A DNA stretch of 64,000 bases from Planctomycetota bacterium (lineage in GTDB: Bacteria; Planctomycetota; PUPC01; JACPCR01), in assembly GCA_027625095.1 (NCBI GenBank), contig JAQBXN010000019.1, positions 1-64,000 on the forward strand, written 5' to 3'. Every line of letters starts with the position of its first letter. Position 1 is the first letter of the stretch. The position numbers and the translations under genes were made by a program. This document shows, in pieces, positions 55,198-64,000 of the stretch. The notes beneath the pieces are model-generated. The model worked only from the letters and a program-made list of their open reading frames with translations, had not been told where the DNA came from and did no database searches.

Positions 55198-56682
55198 CTA
55201 TTTTTTCATGACCCGGTCAAAGACATCCAGCCCCTTTGCATCCTCGCCTAGATAGAGCTGATAAATACGTCGAACTTGTCCCGGTGTGAGTTGAGACCAG
55301 CTCTTTCCGGTCATTTTGCCATCAATCTTAAGCATGACGAATGTGGCTGTTGCAGACTGAAGGCTGCCATCGAGCCCAGAGTCGGCAGGTAACGCCGTTT
55401 CGCCCTGTGTGCCGATAGCCACCACAGCGGCCTGATGCAACTTGTCGAGATCCTTGTAGTCAAGAACCTGATCCAGTGCCTTTTCTTTTGCTTCGCCATC
55501 CAATGTCTGGCGGTACTCACGCATCACCTCTTCGGCTTTCTTGAATTGGAATTTCAAGGCCAATTCACGAGCAGCTACATCGCCACTTCTGCCGAATGTT
55601 GTCGCTCCGCCACGCGGGTTTATGGTGCCTATTGCCAGGCCGGTTAATCTGCCAAGTTCAACAGCTATCAGAGGCCGATACGGAGAACGGGGATGTTCGT
55701 CTGCCAGCAGTTTCCTGAGTCCGGCGATGGCGGCACCCTTTTGTCGTTCGGCAAGTGCTTTCAACGCCTGCAACTCTTCGAGGGTCTTGCGATAGTTCAG
55801 CAAATCCTGAAATCTTGGATGATCTTGAAAGAATATTTCCACATCATGAAGTGCTCTATCAAAGGCTTCCTTGTCATTCGACTTCGTCAGGACATCGTTG
55901 ACGTAGTTGTAGAACTCGGTGTCCTTTTCCCCCATGAGAGGGCGCAGTTTTTCACGCTCTGTTACCGCCCTCTTCAGCCAGGGCCGAGCCTCGGGATTGT
56001 TCGACTGATAGGCGCCCTGAAATCGGTCCCAGGCTCTAAGCGCTTCGATGGGGTCAGTCTGAGCCTTTGCTGTTTCAACCTCGGCATAAGACGTGTAAAA
56101 GTCACTCCCTACATCTCCAGCGGCCAATCGGGCTCCCTCAATGCCCGGGTGAAAACCCTTTCCACCTGTGACTGAGTCGAACGCTGAAAGAACTTGCATA
56201 GCGCGGTAAGGCGTATGCAAAATCGGGTCGGGCCCACTCCAGTTCAGGGGAGAGGAAAGCTGATTTTCAGGAGGAAAGAAGGCGGCATCAAACCCCGGGT
56301 GCCCGAATACGAGGATAGATACGTACGCTGCGAGAAGAGCGCCACCTAAATGGCCGAAGATGAGGCCCAGAATCCGATCTGCAGCACCAACCAGGTGTAT
56401 TTCATGTTTTAGCCAGAGCTTGTTCCCCACCGCAATGCCCCCGCAAGCAATCACTGTGAATATCAGACCATACACAACAAGCCGCGCCTGAAATAATGGG
56501 AGCTTTGCCCAAGTTGCTGCAATATCTACGAGGGGTGGTCCAACCACCGCGACCGTAAAAAATCCAAACGCCATCACGACCGCAAATACTGCGGACGCAA
56601 CTGCCCTGTAGTGCGCACCGGCGAAGGTGCCAACTAAAATGATGAGGACGATTCCACCGTTGAGAACGTTAAGACTGGTAAT
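55198..56682 (-). CDS. CvpA-like membrane protein with long soluble domain
   Basis: The N-terminus is a CvpA-type integral membrane module: hydrophobic segments GGIVLIILVGTFAGA, FAVVMAFGFFTVAVVGPPLVD, VVYGLIFTVIACGGIAVGN and LGGALLAAYVSILVF. No ATG, GTG or TTG opens the first segment; a TGA lies directly before GCG ATT, and AGGAG lies 8 bases before ATT at 56682, so an ATT start is possible. Without it, the start is GTG at 56577 and the first segment is lost. After about residue 150 a soluble, largely helical domain follows (about 340 residues), unrecognised, ending with QLYLGEDAKGLDVFDRVMKK. CvpA proteins function in envelope processes in enterobacteria; their mechanism is unsettled. Confidence 0.7.
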   Translation of the reverse strand: MTSLNVLNGGIVLIILVGTFAGAHYRAVASAVFAVVMAFGFFTVAVVGPPLVDIAATWAKLPLFQARLVVYGLIFTVIACGGIAVGNKLWLKHEIHLVGAADRILGLIFGHLGGALLAAYVSILVFGHPGFDAAFFPPENQLSSPLNWSGPDPILHTPYRAMQVLSAFDSVTGGKGFHPGIEGARLAAGDVGSDFYTSYAEVETAKAQTDPIEALRAWDRFQGAYQSNNPEARPWLKRAVTEREKLRPLMGEKDTEFYNYVNDVLTKSNDKEAFDRALHDVEIFFQDHPRFQDLLNYRKTLEELQALKALAERQKGAAIAGLRKLLADEHPRSPYRPLIAVELGRLTGLAIGTINPRGGATTFGRSGDVAARELALKFQFKKAEEVMREYRQTLDGEAKEKALDQVLDYKDLDKLHQAAVVAIGTQGETALPADSGLDGSLQSATATFVMLKIDGKMTGKSWSQLTPGQVRRIYQLYLGEDAKGLDVFDRVMKK

Positions 56683-56728
56683 CGCTCAATCTCCTATCCG
56701 TAGTTTCATAAAGCTAGCTCCGATGGTC

Positions 56729-58447
56729 TTATTGGGTCACCAGTGACAGAACTTGTTCCACCGAAGTCAATCCCTGCGCCGCCTTGATGAGAGCATCTTC
56801 GCGCAGGTAGTTAATTCCAGAATTTTTAGCGGCTTCCTGCAGTTCAGTGAGTTTTGGCTCGCTTTGGATCAGCGTGCGGATGGTATCATTGATAACCAGG
56901 AGCTCATGCACGCCGACACGGCCTTTGTAGCCCGAGCCACCACATTGTTCACAGCCTACAGGTTTGAAAAAGTGGCTGACGTTTATGCCCTTCTTTTGGG
57001 CCAACTGAATGAATTCGGGTTTGGGCGAATATGCCTCTTTGCAATCGGAGCAAAGCATCCGAACCAGTCGCTGTGCCAGCACCCCACTGAGCGCGCTTGA
57101 GACCATGAATGGCTCGAGGCCCAGATCGAGTAATCTGAAAACCGAGCTCACAGATTCATTTGCGTGCAGGGTAGTGAACACCAGATGACCGGTCATGGCG
57201 GCCTGCATGGCCACCTGGGCCGTTTCGGCATCGCGGACTTCGCCAACCATCAGGACGTCCGGGTCCTGCCTGAGACAGGATCTTAATACAGTGGCAAAAG
57301 TCACTCCGGCCTTAGTATTTACTGCGGTCTGGGTGACATTGGAAAGCTGATATTCGATGGGGTCTTCGATCGTAATAATGTTTTTCTTGCTGGCATCTAT
57401 CTCACTGAGCGCTGCATACAGTGTGGTGGACTTACCACTCCCCGTTGGCCCGCAGACGATTAGCATTCCGTGTGGCTGGAGGATTATGCTGCGGACGTTT
57501 TCAAGAAGTTTTTCGGTGAACCCCAAATCTTCGAGACGTTTGATTCCCGCAGACTTATCCAGCACGCGAATGACCATCTTTTCACCAAAGTTGCTGGGCG
57601 CTGTCGAGACTCGAAAATCAACCGGTCTGGCGTTAATCAATGCCTGGAATGAACCGTCCTGGGGTTTCCGGCGCTCTGAAATATCAAGATCACTGGCCAC
57701 CTTGAGTGAAGCAACCAATGAGGCCGCCAAGTCGATGTGAAATGACATGGCTGTAAACATCTCGCCATCTACTCGAAAACGCACCTGGATTTTCTGCCCC
57801 TTCGGTTCAAGATGAATATCAGTGGCGCCTCTTACGACTGCATTGGCAATAACTTCCTGTGAAGTGGTCACAGCCTCCCCAAGGCCCTGCTTCCTCTGCT
57901 TGCCATCTGGATTTAGAAACACCACGGAAACCTTTTTACCTTTCTTTATATTTTCATCGCTACCCCCTGAGCTGATCGTTACATGCCCCGCTGCCGCCCC
58001 GCCCTTCTGACTCTTCAACATGGCCGGAAGGGCCGAAAGCCCAAACGTAAAAAAGTTGATGGTGTTTAACATCTCGAGTTTCTTCGAATCACCCGAATAC
58101 CGATGTTGGGCTGTCGAGAGCAGCGTGAACCAGCAGGAGCACAGCCCAAACGCAACTACAATGAAAATCGCCTGGCGAATACGAGTGGCCGTAAAACCTT
58201 TCGCCTGCGTGGTCGCCACGGGTCTGTTTTCACTCTGAGCAGTTTGCCCACCTGAAGCTTTGCCGGACTGAGCGGCCTTTCCTTCGTCAAGTGATTCACT
58301 CGGCGACGAATCGCCAAGCGATTCCGTCGGTGCATCTTCGGCAAAGGAACTGGCAACCATCAGAAGAACACCAGCCAGCAGGATGCGGACGCTCCTCGAA
58401 GAAGATCTCAGCCCGAAGTGTTCACGATAGGTTGATTCACTTTTCAT
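56729..58447 (-). CDS. GspE/PilB-type secretion ATPase with N-terminal membrane anchor
   Basis: A 572-residue type II/IV pilus assembly ATPase; ATG 58447 is 9 bases after AGGAAGG. Unusually, residues 21-36 (ILLAGVLLMVASSFA) look like a signal peptide and 93-112 (AIFIVVAFGLCSCWFTLL) like a membrane segment, so the ATPase is membrane-tethered. The core is intact: ATDIHLEPKG, Walker A GPTGSGKSTTLYA, Asp box, VMVGEVRD and the His box TGHLVFTTLHANE. A four-cysteine zinc site (CSDC and CEQCGGSGYKGR) is present. It powers pilus or pseudopilus extension. No pilC or pilin gene lies nearby. Confidence 0.9.
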   Translation of the reverse strand: MKSESTYREHFGLRSSSRSVRILLAGVLLMVASSFAEDAPTESLGDSSPSESLDEGKAAQSGKASGGQTAQSENRPVATTQAKGFTATRIRQAIFIVVAFGLCSCWFTLLSTAQHRYSGDSKKLEMLNTINFFTFGLSALPAMLKSQKGGAAAGHVTISSGGSDENIKKGKKVSVVFLNPDGKQRKQGLGEAVTTSQEVIANAVVRGATDIHLEPKGQKIQVRFRVDGEMFTAMSFHIDLAASLVASLKVASDLDISERRKPQDGSFQALINARPVDFRVSTAPSNFGEKMVIRVLDKSAGIKRLEDLGFTEKLLENVRSIILQPHGMLIVCGPTGSGKSTTLYAALSEIDASKKNIITIEDPIEYQLSNVTQTAVNTKAGVTFATVLRSCLRQDPDVLMVGEVRDAETAQVAMQAAMTGHLVFTTLHANESVSSVFRLLDLGLEPFMVSSALSGVLAQRLVRMLCSDCKEAYSPKPEFIQLAQKKGINVSHFFKPVGCEQCGGSGYKGRVGVHELLVINDTIRTLIQSEPKLTELQEAAKNSGINYLREDALIKAAQGLTSVEQVLSLVTQ

Positions 58448-58551
58448 TATTACCTTCCTGATTCGCCATCTGCTCAATTGTGACACACGGAAACCCACAC
58501 TTTGGCTAAGAACTTCTAAGAGACATCCGTTTCCTGCGCAAGCGAAGGAGA

Positions 58552-59673
58552 CTACTGGATGATACCCCGCCCTTCATCGAGCACGATTCCTTGCAGGTTC
58601 ATCTCCAGCAGGTCCGGGTTGGGCGCCGCCCCAAGCGCTACCGCCTTGTCTATATAACTCTCCTTCACCAGTTGAACCAGATGCGACGTAAAATCAATCA
58701 TGCCCTCCTTTTGGCCGCTTCGAATGGCCTGGGCGATCTTCTCCTGTTCCCCGGTGCGAATAAATTTCTTGATGATGGGGTTTACGATCATCAGTTCCAG
58801 CGCAGGGACGCGATCTAGTTCCTGCCGGATGGAGGGGAGCAACTTCTGGCAAATGATCGAGCGCAGGTTGAATTCGAGGCCCATACGAATCTGATCCTGG
58901 CGGTCACCAGGGAACAGATCAAGGATTCGAGAAATCGTCTGCGGCACGGTGGACGCGTGCAAAGTACCGAAGACGAGGTGGCCGGTCTCCGCTGCCGTCA
59001 GCCCGGTCTAGATCGTCACATCATCACGCATCTCGCCCAACACAATTACGTCGGGGTCTTGCCGTACGACATGCTTCAAAGCCAAGGGGAACGACTCCAC
59101 ATCCAGCCCGATTTCCCGCTGATTAACGAAGGCTTTCTTATCTTCGAATATGTACTCAATGGGGTCTTCAACGGTCACGATATGGCACCGCCGATAGCTG
59201 TTGATGTAATCGACCATCGCAGCAAGTGTGGTAGATTTTCCGCTGCCAGTAATACCGGCCACCAGGATAAGGCCGTCCTCTAGCGTGGCGAGTTTTCGGA
59301 AAACATCCCCTGGCAGATGCAGCTCTTCGAAGCTGGGAATTGATGTGTTCACGCGCCGGGCAACAAGGCTGATATCACCGCGCTGGCGAAACGCGTTGAT
59401 GCGAACGCGGGCAAGCTTGCCACTGTTGTTTTCGAATGCGTGGGCCAGATCCATGTTGCCCGTTTTGGTCAAAATGTCTGCCTGGTCGGGGCTGAGGATC
59501 TCACTGACCAGTTCCCAGACCTGCTGCGCAGACAACGGCGGAAGATCGAGCTTGCGAAGAGAACCAGCCACCCGAAGCACTGGCGGGGAATTGGACTTCA
59601 GATGGAGGTCAGACGCTCTGTATTTCTCCATCAATCGAAACAGCTTGTAAATTTCGGGTTCGTTGGCTGGCAT
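58552..59673 (-). pseudogene. pilT: PilT-like retraction ATPase with in-frame amber codon
   Basis: One reading frame from ATG 59673 to the TGA at 58552 has a TAG at 59008-59010. Before it: ASDLHLKSNSPPVLRV, Walker A GITGSGKSTTLAA, TVEDPIEYIF and DVIVLGEMRD. After it the frame continues as TGLTAAETGHLVFGTLHAST and the C-terminal helices, exactly where PilT proteins keep the His box. So the premature stop separates the Walker A and B half from the His box. A single C to T or G to T change would do this; sequencing error or suppression are alternatives. Function predicted: depolymerising ATPase for type IV pili. Confidence 0.9.
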
Positions 59674-59685
59674 GGAATTGTTAAG

Positions 59686-59898
59686 GGATTAGGAATTAGA
59701 GATTAGGGATTCAGGATTCAGGATTCAGGATTCAGGATGCGGGATGCATTTGCGATTTTATTCCAAAATCTCCGATAGCTCATTCTTACGAGATAGGTGA
59801 CTTGTCTCCGCTTTCTGATTCCCAAATCTTTAAGCTCTCAAAAGTTGATATCTCGAAGAGGAATGCATCCTGAATCCTTCTGAATCCTGAATCCTTTA
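59686..59898. repeat. Heptamer repeat gap between pilT and hisF
   Basis: Inverted-family units GGATTCA run at 59706-59740 with ATTAGGG relatives before them; CTGAATC copies occur at 59865-59895, partly overlapping the end of hisF. No gene is visible. The two clusters are in opposite orientation and could pair into a long stem. Confidence 0.8.
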
Positions 59899-60663
59899 TA
59901 TCCTGACAGCAATCCCTTTATCACGCAGGTGTTGTTTGACCTCGGCAATTGATATTTCGCGGAAGTGAAAGATGGATGCCGCCAGTGCTGCATCAGCCAC
60001 GCCGTCGGAAAGAACATCTGAAATGTGCTCAAGAGTTCCGGCGCCGCCGGATGCGATGACTGGGACTTCTAGTCTATGCGACATTTCGCGGGTGAGTTCG
60101 ATGTCGTACCCGGCCTTCGTTCCGTCGCAGTCCATGCTGGTCAGGAGGATCTCACCAGCACCCTGGGCCTGGACCTTTTCTCCCCATTCGAGCGCATCGA
60201 TACCGGTAGGCTTGCGACCACCGTGCGTGTAAATCTCCCATTTCTGATTTCCGTTCCGCCCTACCCGTTTCGCATCGATGGCGACCACGATGCATTGTCG
60301 GCCGAAGCGACGAGCGGCACGCCCGACGAAATCAATGTCATACACAGCCGCCGTATTGATGGACACTTTGTCCGCTCCGGCATTGAGAAGATCACGAATA
60401 TCTTCATTGGTTCGTACCCCACCGCCGACCGTGAGCGGCATGAACACTTGTTCCGCGGTACGTCGGACGACGTCCTGAATGATGTCACGTTCCTCGTGAG
60501 AAGCGGTGATATCGAGGAAGGTCAATTCGTCAGCGCCTTCATCACAGTAGATCTTGGCCACCTCCACGGGATCGCCAGCATCGCGAAGATTGACGAAATT
60601 CGTACCCTTCACCACCCTCCCCTCTTTGACATCCAGACAGGGAATTATTCTCTTCGCTAGCAT
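59896..60663 (-). CDS. hisF: Imidazole glycerol phosphate synthase, HisF cyclase subunit
   Basis: A 255-residue TIM barrel. Catalytic Asp is in [13 protein letters not shown] (about residue 11) and the second in [12 protein letters not shown] (about residue 130); phosphate-binding loops are [11 protein letters not shown] and [10 protein letters not shown]. It makes imidazole glycerol phosphate and AICAR in histidine synthesis, together with HisH glutaminase, not in the window. It stands alone, with the SMP-30 gene divergent upstream and repeats downstream. ATG 60663. Complete. Confidence 0.97.
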   Translation of the reverse strand: MLAKRIIPCLDVKEGRVVKGTNFVNLRDAGDPVEVAKIYCDEGADELTFLDITASHEERDIIQDVVRRTAEQVFMPLTVGGGVRTNEDIRDLLNAGADKVSINTAAVYDIDFVGRAARRFGRQCIVVAIDAKRVGRNGNQKWEIYTHGGRKPTGIDALEWGEKVQAQGAGEILLTSMDCDGTKAGYDIELTREMSHRLEVPVIASGGAGTLEHISDVLSDGVADAALAASIFHFREISIAEVKQHLRDKGIAVRI

Positions 60664-60781
60664 TTACGCTCCGTTCACTAAGTTGATTTATTTTGCCCCT
60701 GTTGACATTCTCGGGCGAGATTCTATTTCGTGTTGGCGACCACGCTAACGCACCGAAACCTATCGCCATTCGGAGGCCATC

Positions 60782-61657
60782 ATGTCCCTAACAGCCAAAC
60801 CCATCCTCGACATCCATGCCACCCTTGGGGAGGGCGCTCTCTGGAGTGTGAATGCGCAAATCTTCTATTGGGTCGACATCATGGAAAAACAGGTTCACAT
60901 CTACGACCCTGAGACCGGCGAGAACAGAACGCTCGATACGGGACAGGACGTGGGGACAGTTGTCGAACGTGAATCAGGAGGGCTGATGATCGCTATTCGT
61001 GAAGGGTTTGCGAGCCTCAATATCGAAACCGGCGAAGTGAAAATGCTCCGCGAGGAAATCGTGAACAGCGTCCGATTCAATGACGGGAAATGCGATCCGG
61101 CCGGACGATTCTGGGCCGGAACGATGGCATACAACGGGGCGAAGGGCGCAGGCAAACTCTACAGGCTCGATCCGGATTTCACACTGCACACAATGCTTGA
61201 CTCCGTAACGATATCGAACGGGCTCGTCTGGACCTCTGATAACTCAACCTTTTACTACATCGACACCCCGACCGGTCGAGTGGATGCCTATGATTACGAT
61301 CACCAATCCGGCAACATTTCGAATTGCCGGACTGCGGTCCAAATACCAAGTGGCCAGGGCGGGCCTGATGGTATGACCATCGATTCGGAAGACATGGTCT
61401 GGGTCGCCCATTGGGGCGGGAGCTGCGTTACTCGCTGGAATCCGCGAACGGGCGTACTTCTTGAGACAGTCGAAGTGCCAGGAGCCAAACAGATAACTTC
61501 ATGCGCGCTTGGCGGCCCGGACCTGGACGATCTCTACATCACCAGCGCCAGTCTCGGACTGAAAGATGCAGGTCTCGAGGAGCAACCGGATGCAGGCAAT
61601 CTGTTTCGAGTGAAGGTGAATGCCAAGGGCGTGCCCGCGGCTGGTTTCAAGGGTTAG
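60782..61657 (+). CDS. SMP-30/gluconolactonase-like protein
   Basis: A 291-residue beta-propeller hydrolase of the SMP-30/gluconolactonase/LRE family. Metal ligands: Glu in LGEGALWSVNAQIFYWVD, Asn in SNGLVWTSDNSTFYYID and Asp in PDGMTIDSEDMVWVAHWGG. The second conserved motif is RFNDGKCDPAGRFWAGTM. It hydrolyses sugar lactones and probably serves sugar-acid catabolism in the cytoplasm. ATG 60782 sits after GGAGGCC. The nearby repeat copy begins about 37 bp beyond its stop. Confidence 0.93.
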   Translation: MSLTAKPILDIHATLGEGALWSVNAQIFYWVDIMEKQVHIYDPETGENRTLDTGQDVGTVVERESGGLMIAIREGFASLNIETGEVKMLREEIVNSVRFNDGKCDPAGRFWAGTMAYNGAKGAGKLYRLDPDFTLHTMLDSVTISNGLVWTSDNSTFYYIDTPTGRVDAYDYDHQSGNISNCRTAVQIPSGQGGPDGMTIDSEDMVWVAHWGGSCVTRWNPRTGVLLETVEVPGAKQITSCALGGPDLDDLYITSASLGLKDAGLEEQPDAGNLFRVKVNAKGVPAAGFKG

Positions 61658-61693
61658 CGGGCGGCTGGGTTCTTAATCTTCGTCTTTCAACCT

Positions 61694-61849
61694 GTAGCCT
61701 GGATGATTTGTCTGAGCTTGCGAAGTCGGTGGCTGGGCTCCTCCTAAGATACAAGATTTTAAACCATGTCTGTCCAACCACTTAAAATCGTGCCGCTTGC
61801 GGCTGTAGCTCAGATGTTTTGCCCGAGCTTGCGAGATAGGTTGGGGGCT
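61694..61849. repeat. Pair of 45-bp direct repeats
   Basis: Copies at 61694-61739 and 61805-61849 share GTAGC(C/T)...GATG.TTTG.C(T/C)GAGCTTGCGA followed by GGTTGGGGGCT-like ends, about 70 % identical. The second lies in the 3' end of the Ig-like protein gene and encodes its tail (SSGKTSELQPQAARF), so the repeat extended the coding region. Confidence 0.75.
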
Positions 61850-64000
61850 GAACAGTAACGCCTTCATAAAGGTCGTTTTCGTTACAAACGCATATTTCGA
61901 AGGCCGGCTTGTTAACCGTGATCTCGAGTTTGCCTTTGATCTCTGTCCGTTCGCCATTGACTGAAACGATGGTTCTGACAAGGACAGTGGATTTGCCGGG
62001 CTGGTAGGCGGATACGTTGCCGGTCTGGTTGACGTCGACGTATCCGATGTTGTTTGCACCTGCATTCTCGCCGCCTTTCACCGAACTCCAGGTATAGGTA
62101 AGTTCGGCCGGTATGACCCTCAACTGAGTGGCTTCACCGGGGTGAAGCGAGACATCGCCGCTCAATACGATTGTGGGAGTCATGGCAGCGCTTGCGTCGC
62201 CGCCTGGTCCCGGTGGAACTGCACCATTGGCTCCAGGAATGGGATCCGGATTAGCATTTACGTCAGGCCCGGAGCCTCCCTGCCCTGGCCGATCAGATCC
62301 AAATGCCGGTTGTGGGGCTGTTTGGACGATGTTGATATCTTGCCCCATGCGGACGGTGGTGACGTAAGATTTGTCCTGTTCCGGGTGTTCAAACTGGTAT
62401 CGGAAATTTGGTCTTATTTTTCCCCATCCATGGGCTCTGAGGACTGCGTAGATTACGGCAGGTTCCGCATCCGTCATCTGCATGGTCATTGACAGGGATT
62501 GCTGGAAGTTTTGAAGAAACTGAAGGTTGATACTTTCTCCCATGCCTCCGGTCTGTCCCTGCTGTTGTTGCTCCTGCTGAAGGACAAGTTGAAGTGAATC
62601 GAGGGATGGCGTATCGAGCCCATGCGCAATGAGAACTTCAACAATTTCCACTTCGGGCTCGCCCTGCAGGATTTCGTAATCGAACTGATAGGTGAGGCCC
62701 GGGCCTGGATGAACCAGACCGGCGACGATGGCGTATCCGCCGGCCGCGAGCGTGGACGGGGTGGCAACAAGTCGAATGTCATACGTAGATGCGCTGACAC
62801 TCGTGCTTGGGTCAACGACTGCAATGGTGGTACTGGTTTCGAGGACCGTGGGCTCGCCATTGGGGTTTACCAGGGCCCGCAGGACGACCGTGACTTGCCC
62901 GGCTTTATAGGCAGTGAAGGCGCCTGATTCGGAAATTTCGATCCAGCCGGGATTCTGAGGGTCAGGAATGACCTCCCAGTCGAATGTGACTTCCTCCCGC
63001 CACGGGGTGATCTCGCCCTGAATGCCTGCCTGTGTGCCTGGATAGATTTACCATGGAAGGTCCTGGCCATTGATCTGGATTTCGGGCGGACTTTCGTAAA
63101 GCTGGATGGTTTCTGAGGTGACGGTTTTTTCCCAGAAGATGGTTGGGTGGTCCGGGTGTTCCGCCCTGTAGGTGGCCTGGACGACCACATAGCCCCATTC
63201 CTCTGCGACGAGTTGGGCCTGCTGCTGGGCCATGTCCTGCATTGGCATGGCGCCGAAGGCGACGTCCATCGGGGTGGTCTCGGTAGCGAAATCCCATGGG
63301 GTTGCGGATGCCGCGTCCTATTCGTCCTGGATGACGTGGAGTGCGGCGGGCTCGTTCAGGCCATCGATTTTCAGGACTGTCCATTCGAGCCATTCGCCAC
63401 CGTGGTGGCTGGTGTTCGCTGACAGGGTGGTGAATTCGCCGAGGAGCAGGAATGTGCTGCTGGTGTAGATGCCGAGCTCAGGTTCCTCGATTTTGATTTC
63501 GACTTCGGCGGAGACGGTTTGTTGCTGGCCGTTCACCAGGGCCACCGCCTCCGCTTTGACCCAGGCGGTGCCGGGGTGGATGGCGATGATGCGTCCCGAG
63601 TTGTGGACCGCGACCTGGCCTCCGTCGTCGCCGACCCGTGAACTCCAGGTAAATTGCAGGTCTTCTTTCCAGGGGGCGTGCAGCGCTAAGAGACGGACTT
63701 TCATGCGGGCCTGGATGGCTTCCCGAGGGGCACCGACGATGCTTACTTCGGGAGGGAGTTCGGTGACGGTGATGCCTTGTTCGAGTTCTATTTCTTTTGT
63801 CCAGGGCGGGCCGCCGAGGGAATGCTCGACGGTGTAGGTGGTGCGCACTTTGGCTGAGCCCGATCCGGTGGCCTCGACGTTGGCTATGGTGGGCGCGTTA
63901 TCCCACCCCATCATCAGCTTGTATGAAGAATCGCCTCCGAAGACATAGCCGCCCGGGAAGCCGTATTCAATTCCGAAGAGCATCTGCCAATAGTCTGGTC
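61782..64000 (-). pseudogene. Ig-like (Big) surface protein, partial, with two in-frame stops
   Basis: One reading frame enters from the right edge (PDYWQMLFGIEYGFPGG), so the start lies beyond 64000. It runs to TAA at 61782 and is interrupted by TAG at 63318-63320 and TAA at 63048-63050. Across both stops the protein continues in a matching style. Repeats such as IIAIHPGTAWVKAEAVALVN, IEISESGAFTAYKAGQVTVV and YVDVNQTGNVSAYQPGKSTV are bacterial Ig-like group-2-type domains, typical of secreted adhesins. Pieces with PEHPDHPTIF and an Asn/Gln-rich QQEQQQQGQTGG spacer are seen. Either the gene decayed, or the base calls are wrong. Function: cell-surface or extracellular binding. Confidence 0.85.

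Noticed and set aside
61798..61850. tRNA-like start (GCTGTAGCTCAGATG)
   Set aside because: The D-arm-like string is not followed by an anticodon arm or a GGTTCGAATCC-type T arm, and the same string is part of a direct repeat and of the Ig-like gene's tail.
58552..63320. Alternative genetic code with TAG as a sense codon
   Set aside because: Well-conserved genes such as the HAD phosphatase, the FtsX permease and the Gfo/Idh/MocA oxidoreductase end at TAG in this window, and one of the in-frame stops is TAA.

Overview
The window looks like one contig from an uncultured, Gram-negative-type bacterium with about 50-58 % GC over most of its length. Several families point to the planctomycete/PVC side of the tree or a neighbouring candidate phylum: a DUF1501 Tat-exported protein, two OPT-like DUF6785/DUF6784-type carriers, a leucine-rich-repeat secreted protein, bacterial Ig-like surface repeats, and long intergenic regions full of 7-bp tandem repeats. 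There is no rRNA or phylogenetic marker good enough to name a phylum. TAG, TAA and TGA all act as ordinary stops.

Region 1 (1-8709) is an integron gene-cassette array. Eleven attC recombination sites separate small, unrelated, same-strand cassettes. The inverse core (RYYYAAC) closing most cassettes is exactly complementary to the core (GTTRRRY) that opens the same cassette, the signature of circular cassette intermediates. Cassettes carry a membrane-anchored protein, a DUF6946-like nuclease-fold protein, an ORF-less cassette, a GC-rich secreted protein, an LRR protein, a small secreted protein, an unknown, a DUF2283 pair, a small unknown, a helix-hairpin-helix protein and a YdeI-like protein. 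No integrase gene is inside the window; it could lie just left of base 1. The array stops where a Y1 (REP-associated tyrosine) transposase element with 19-bp perfect inverted ends has replaced the right half of the last attC.

Region 2 (9794-15036) is ordinary chromosome: a HAD phosphatase, a DegT/StrS aminotransferase, a PolX polymerase with PHP domain and an aldo/keto reductase, with a repeat-rich gap.

Region 3 (15144-29487) is the most intriguing. A 238-residue Pro-rich protein carries two exact TTxxxxEE motifs plus a third degenerate one, the core motif of plesiocin-type graspetides (RiPPs). Downstream on the same strand follow an unknown protein, a PqqD-like RiPP-recognition-element protein, an OPT-like carrier, a MacB/FtsX-type permease and ATPase, a giant peptidase-like/FtsX fusion and a second OPT-like carrier. 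No ATP-grasp ligase is present in the window, so this is a hypothesis.

Region 4 (29490-41436) holds a MITE-like element, a DUF1501 protein, a membrane spermidine-synthase-like/TPR protein, an M42 aminopeptidase, a Gfo/Idh/MocA oxidoreductase, a frameshifted amino-acid permease with EIIA and TrkA-C domains, a DUF1318 lipoprotein, elongation factor P and a DUF72 protein.

Region 5 (41518-55000) is almost all minus strand: the PrkA-YeaH-SpoVR stress module, the ribosome-assembly GTPase Der, and a tightly coupled operon of MoxR AAA ATPase, VWA protein, acidic protein and a DEAH helicase with a hydrophobic hairpin.

Region 6 (55198-64000) has a CvpA-like membrane protein, a membrane-anchored GspE/PilB ATPase, a PilT ATPase with an in-frame amber codon, HisF, an SMP-30 lactonase and an Ig-like surface protein that has two in-frame stops and runs off the right edge.
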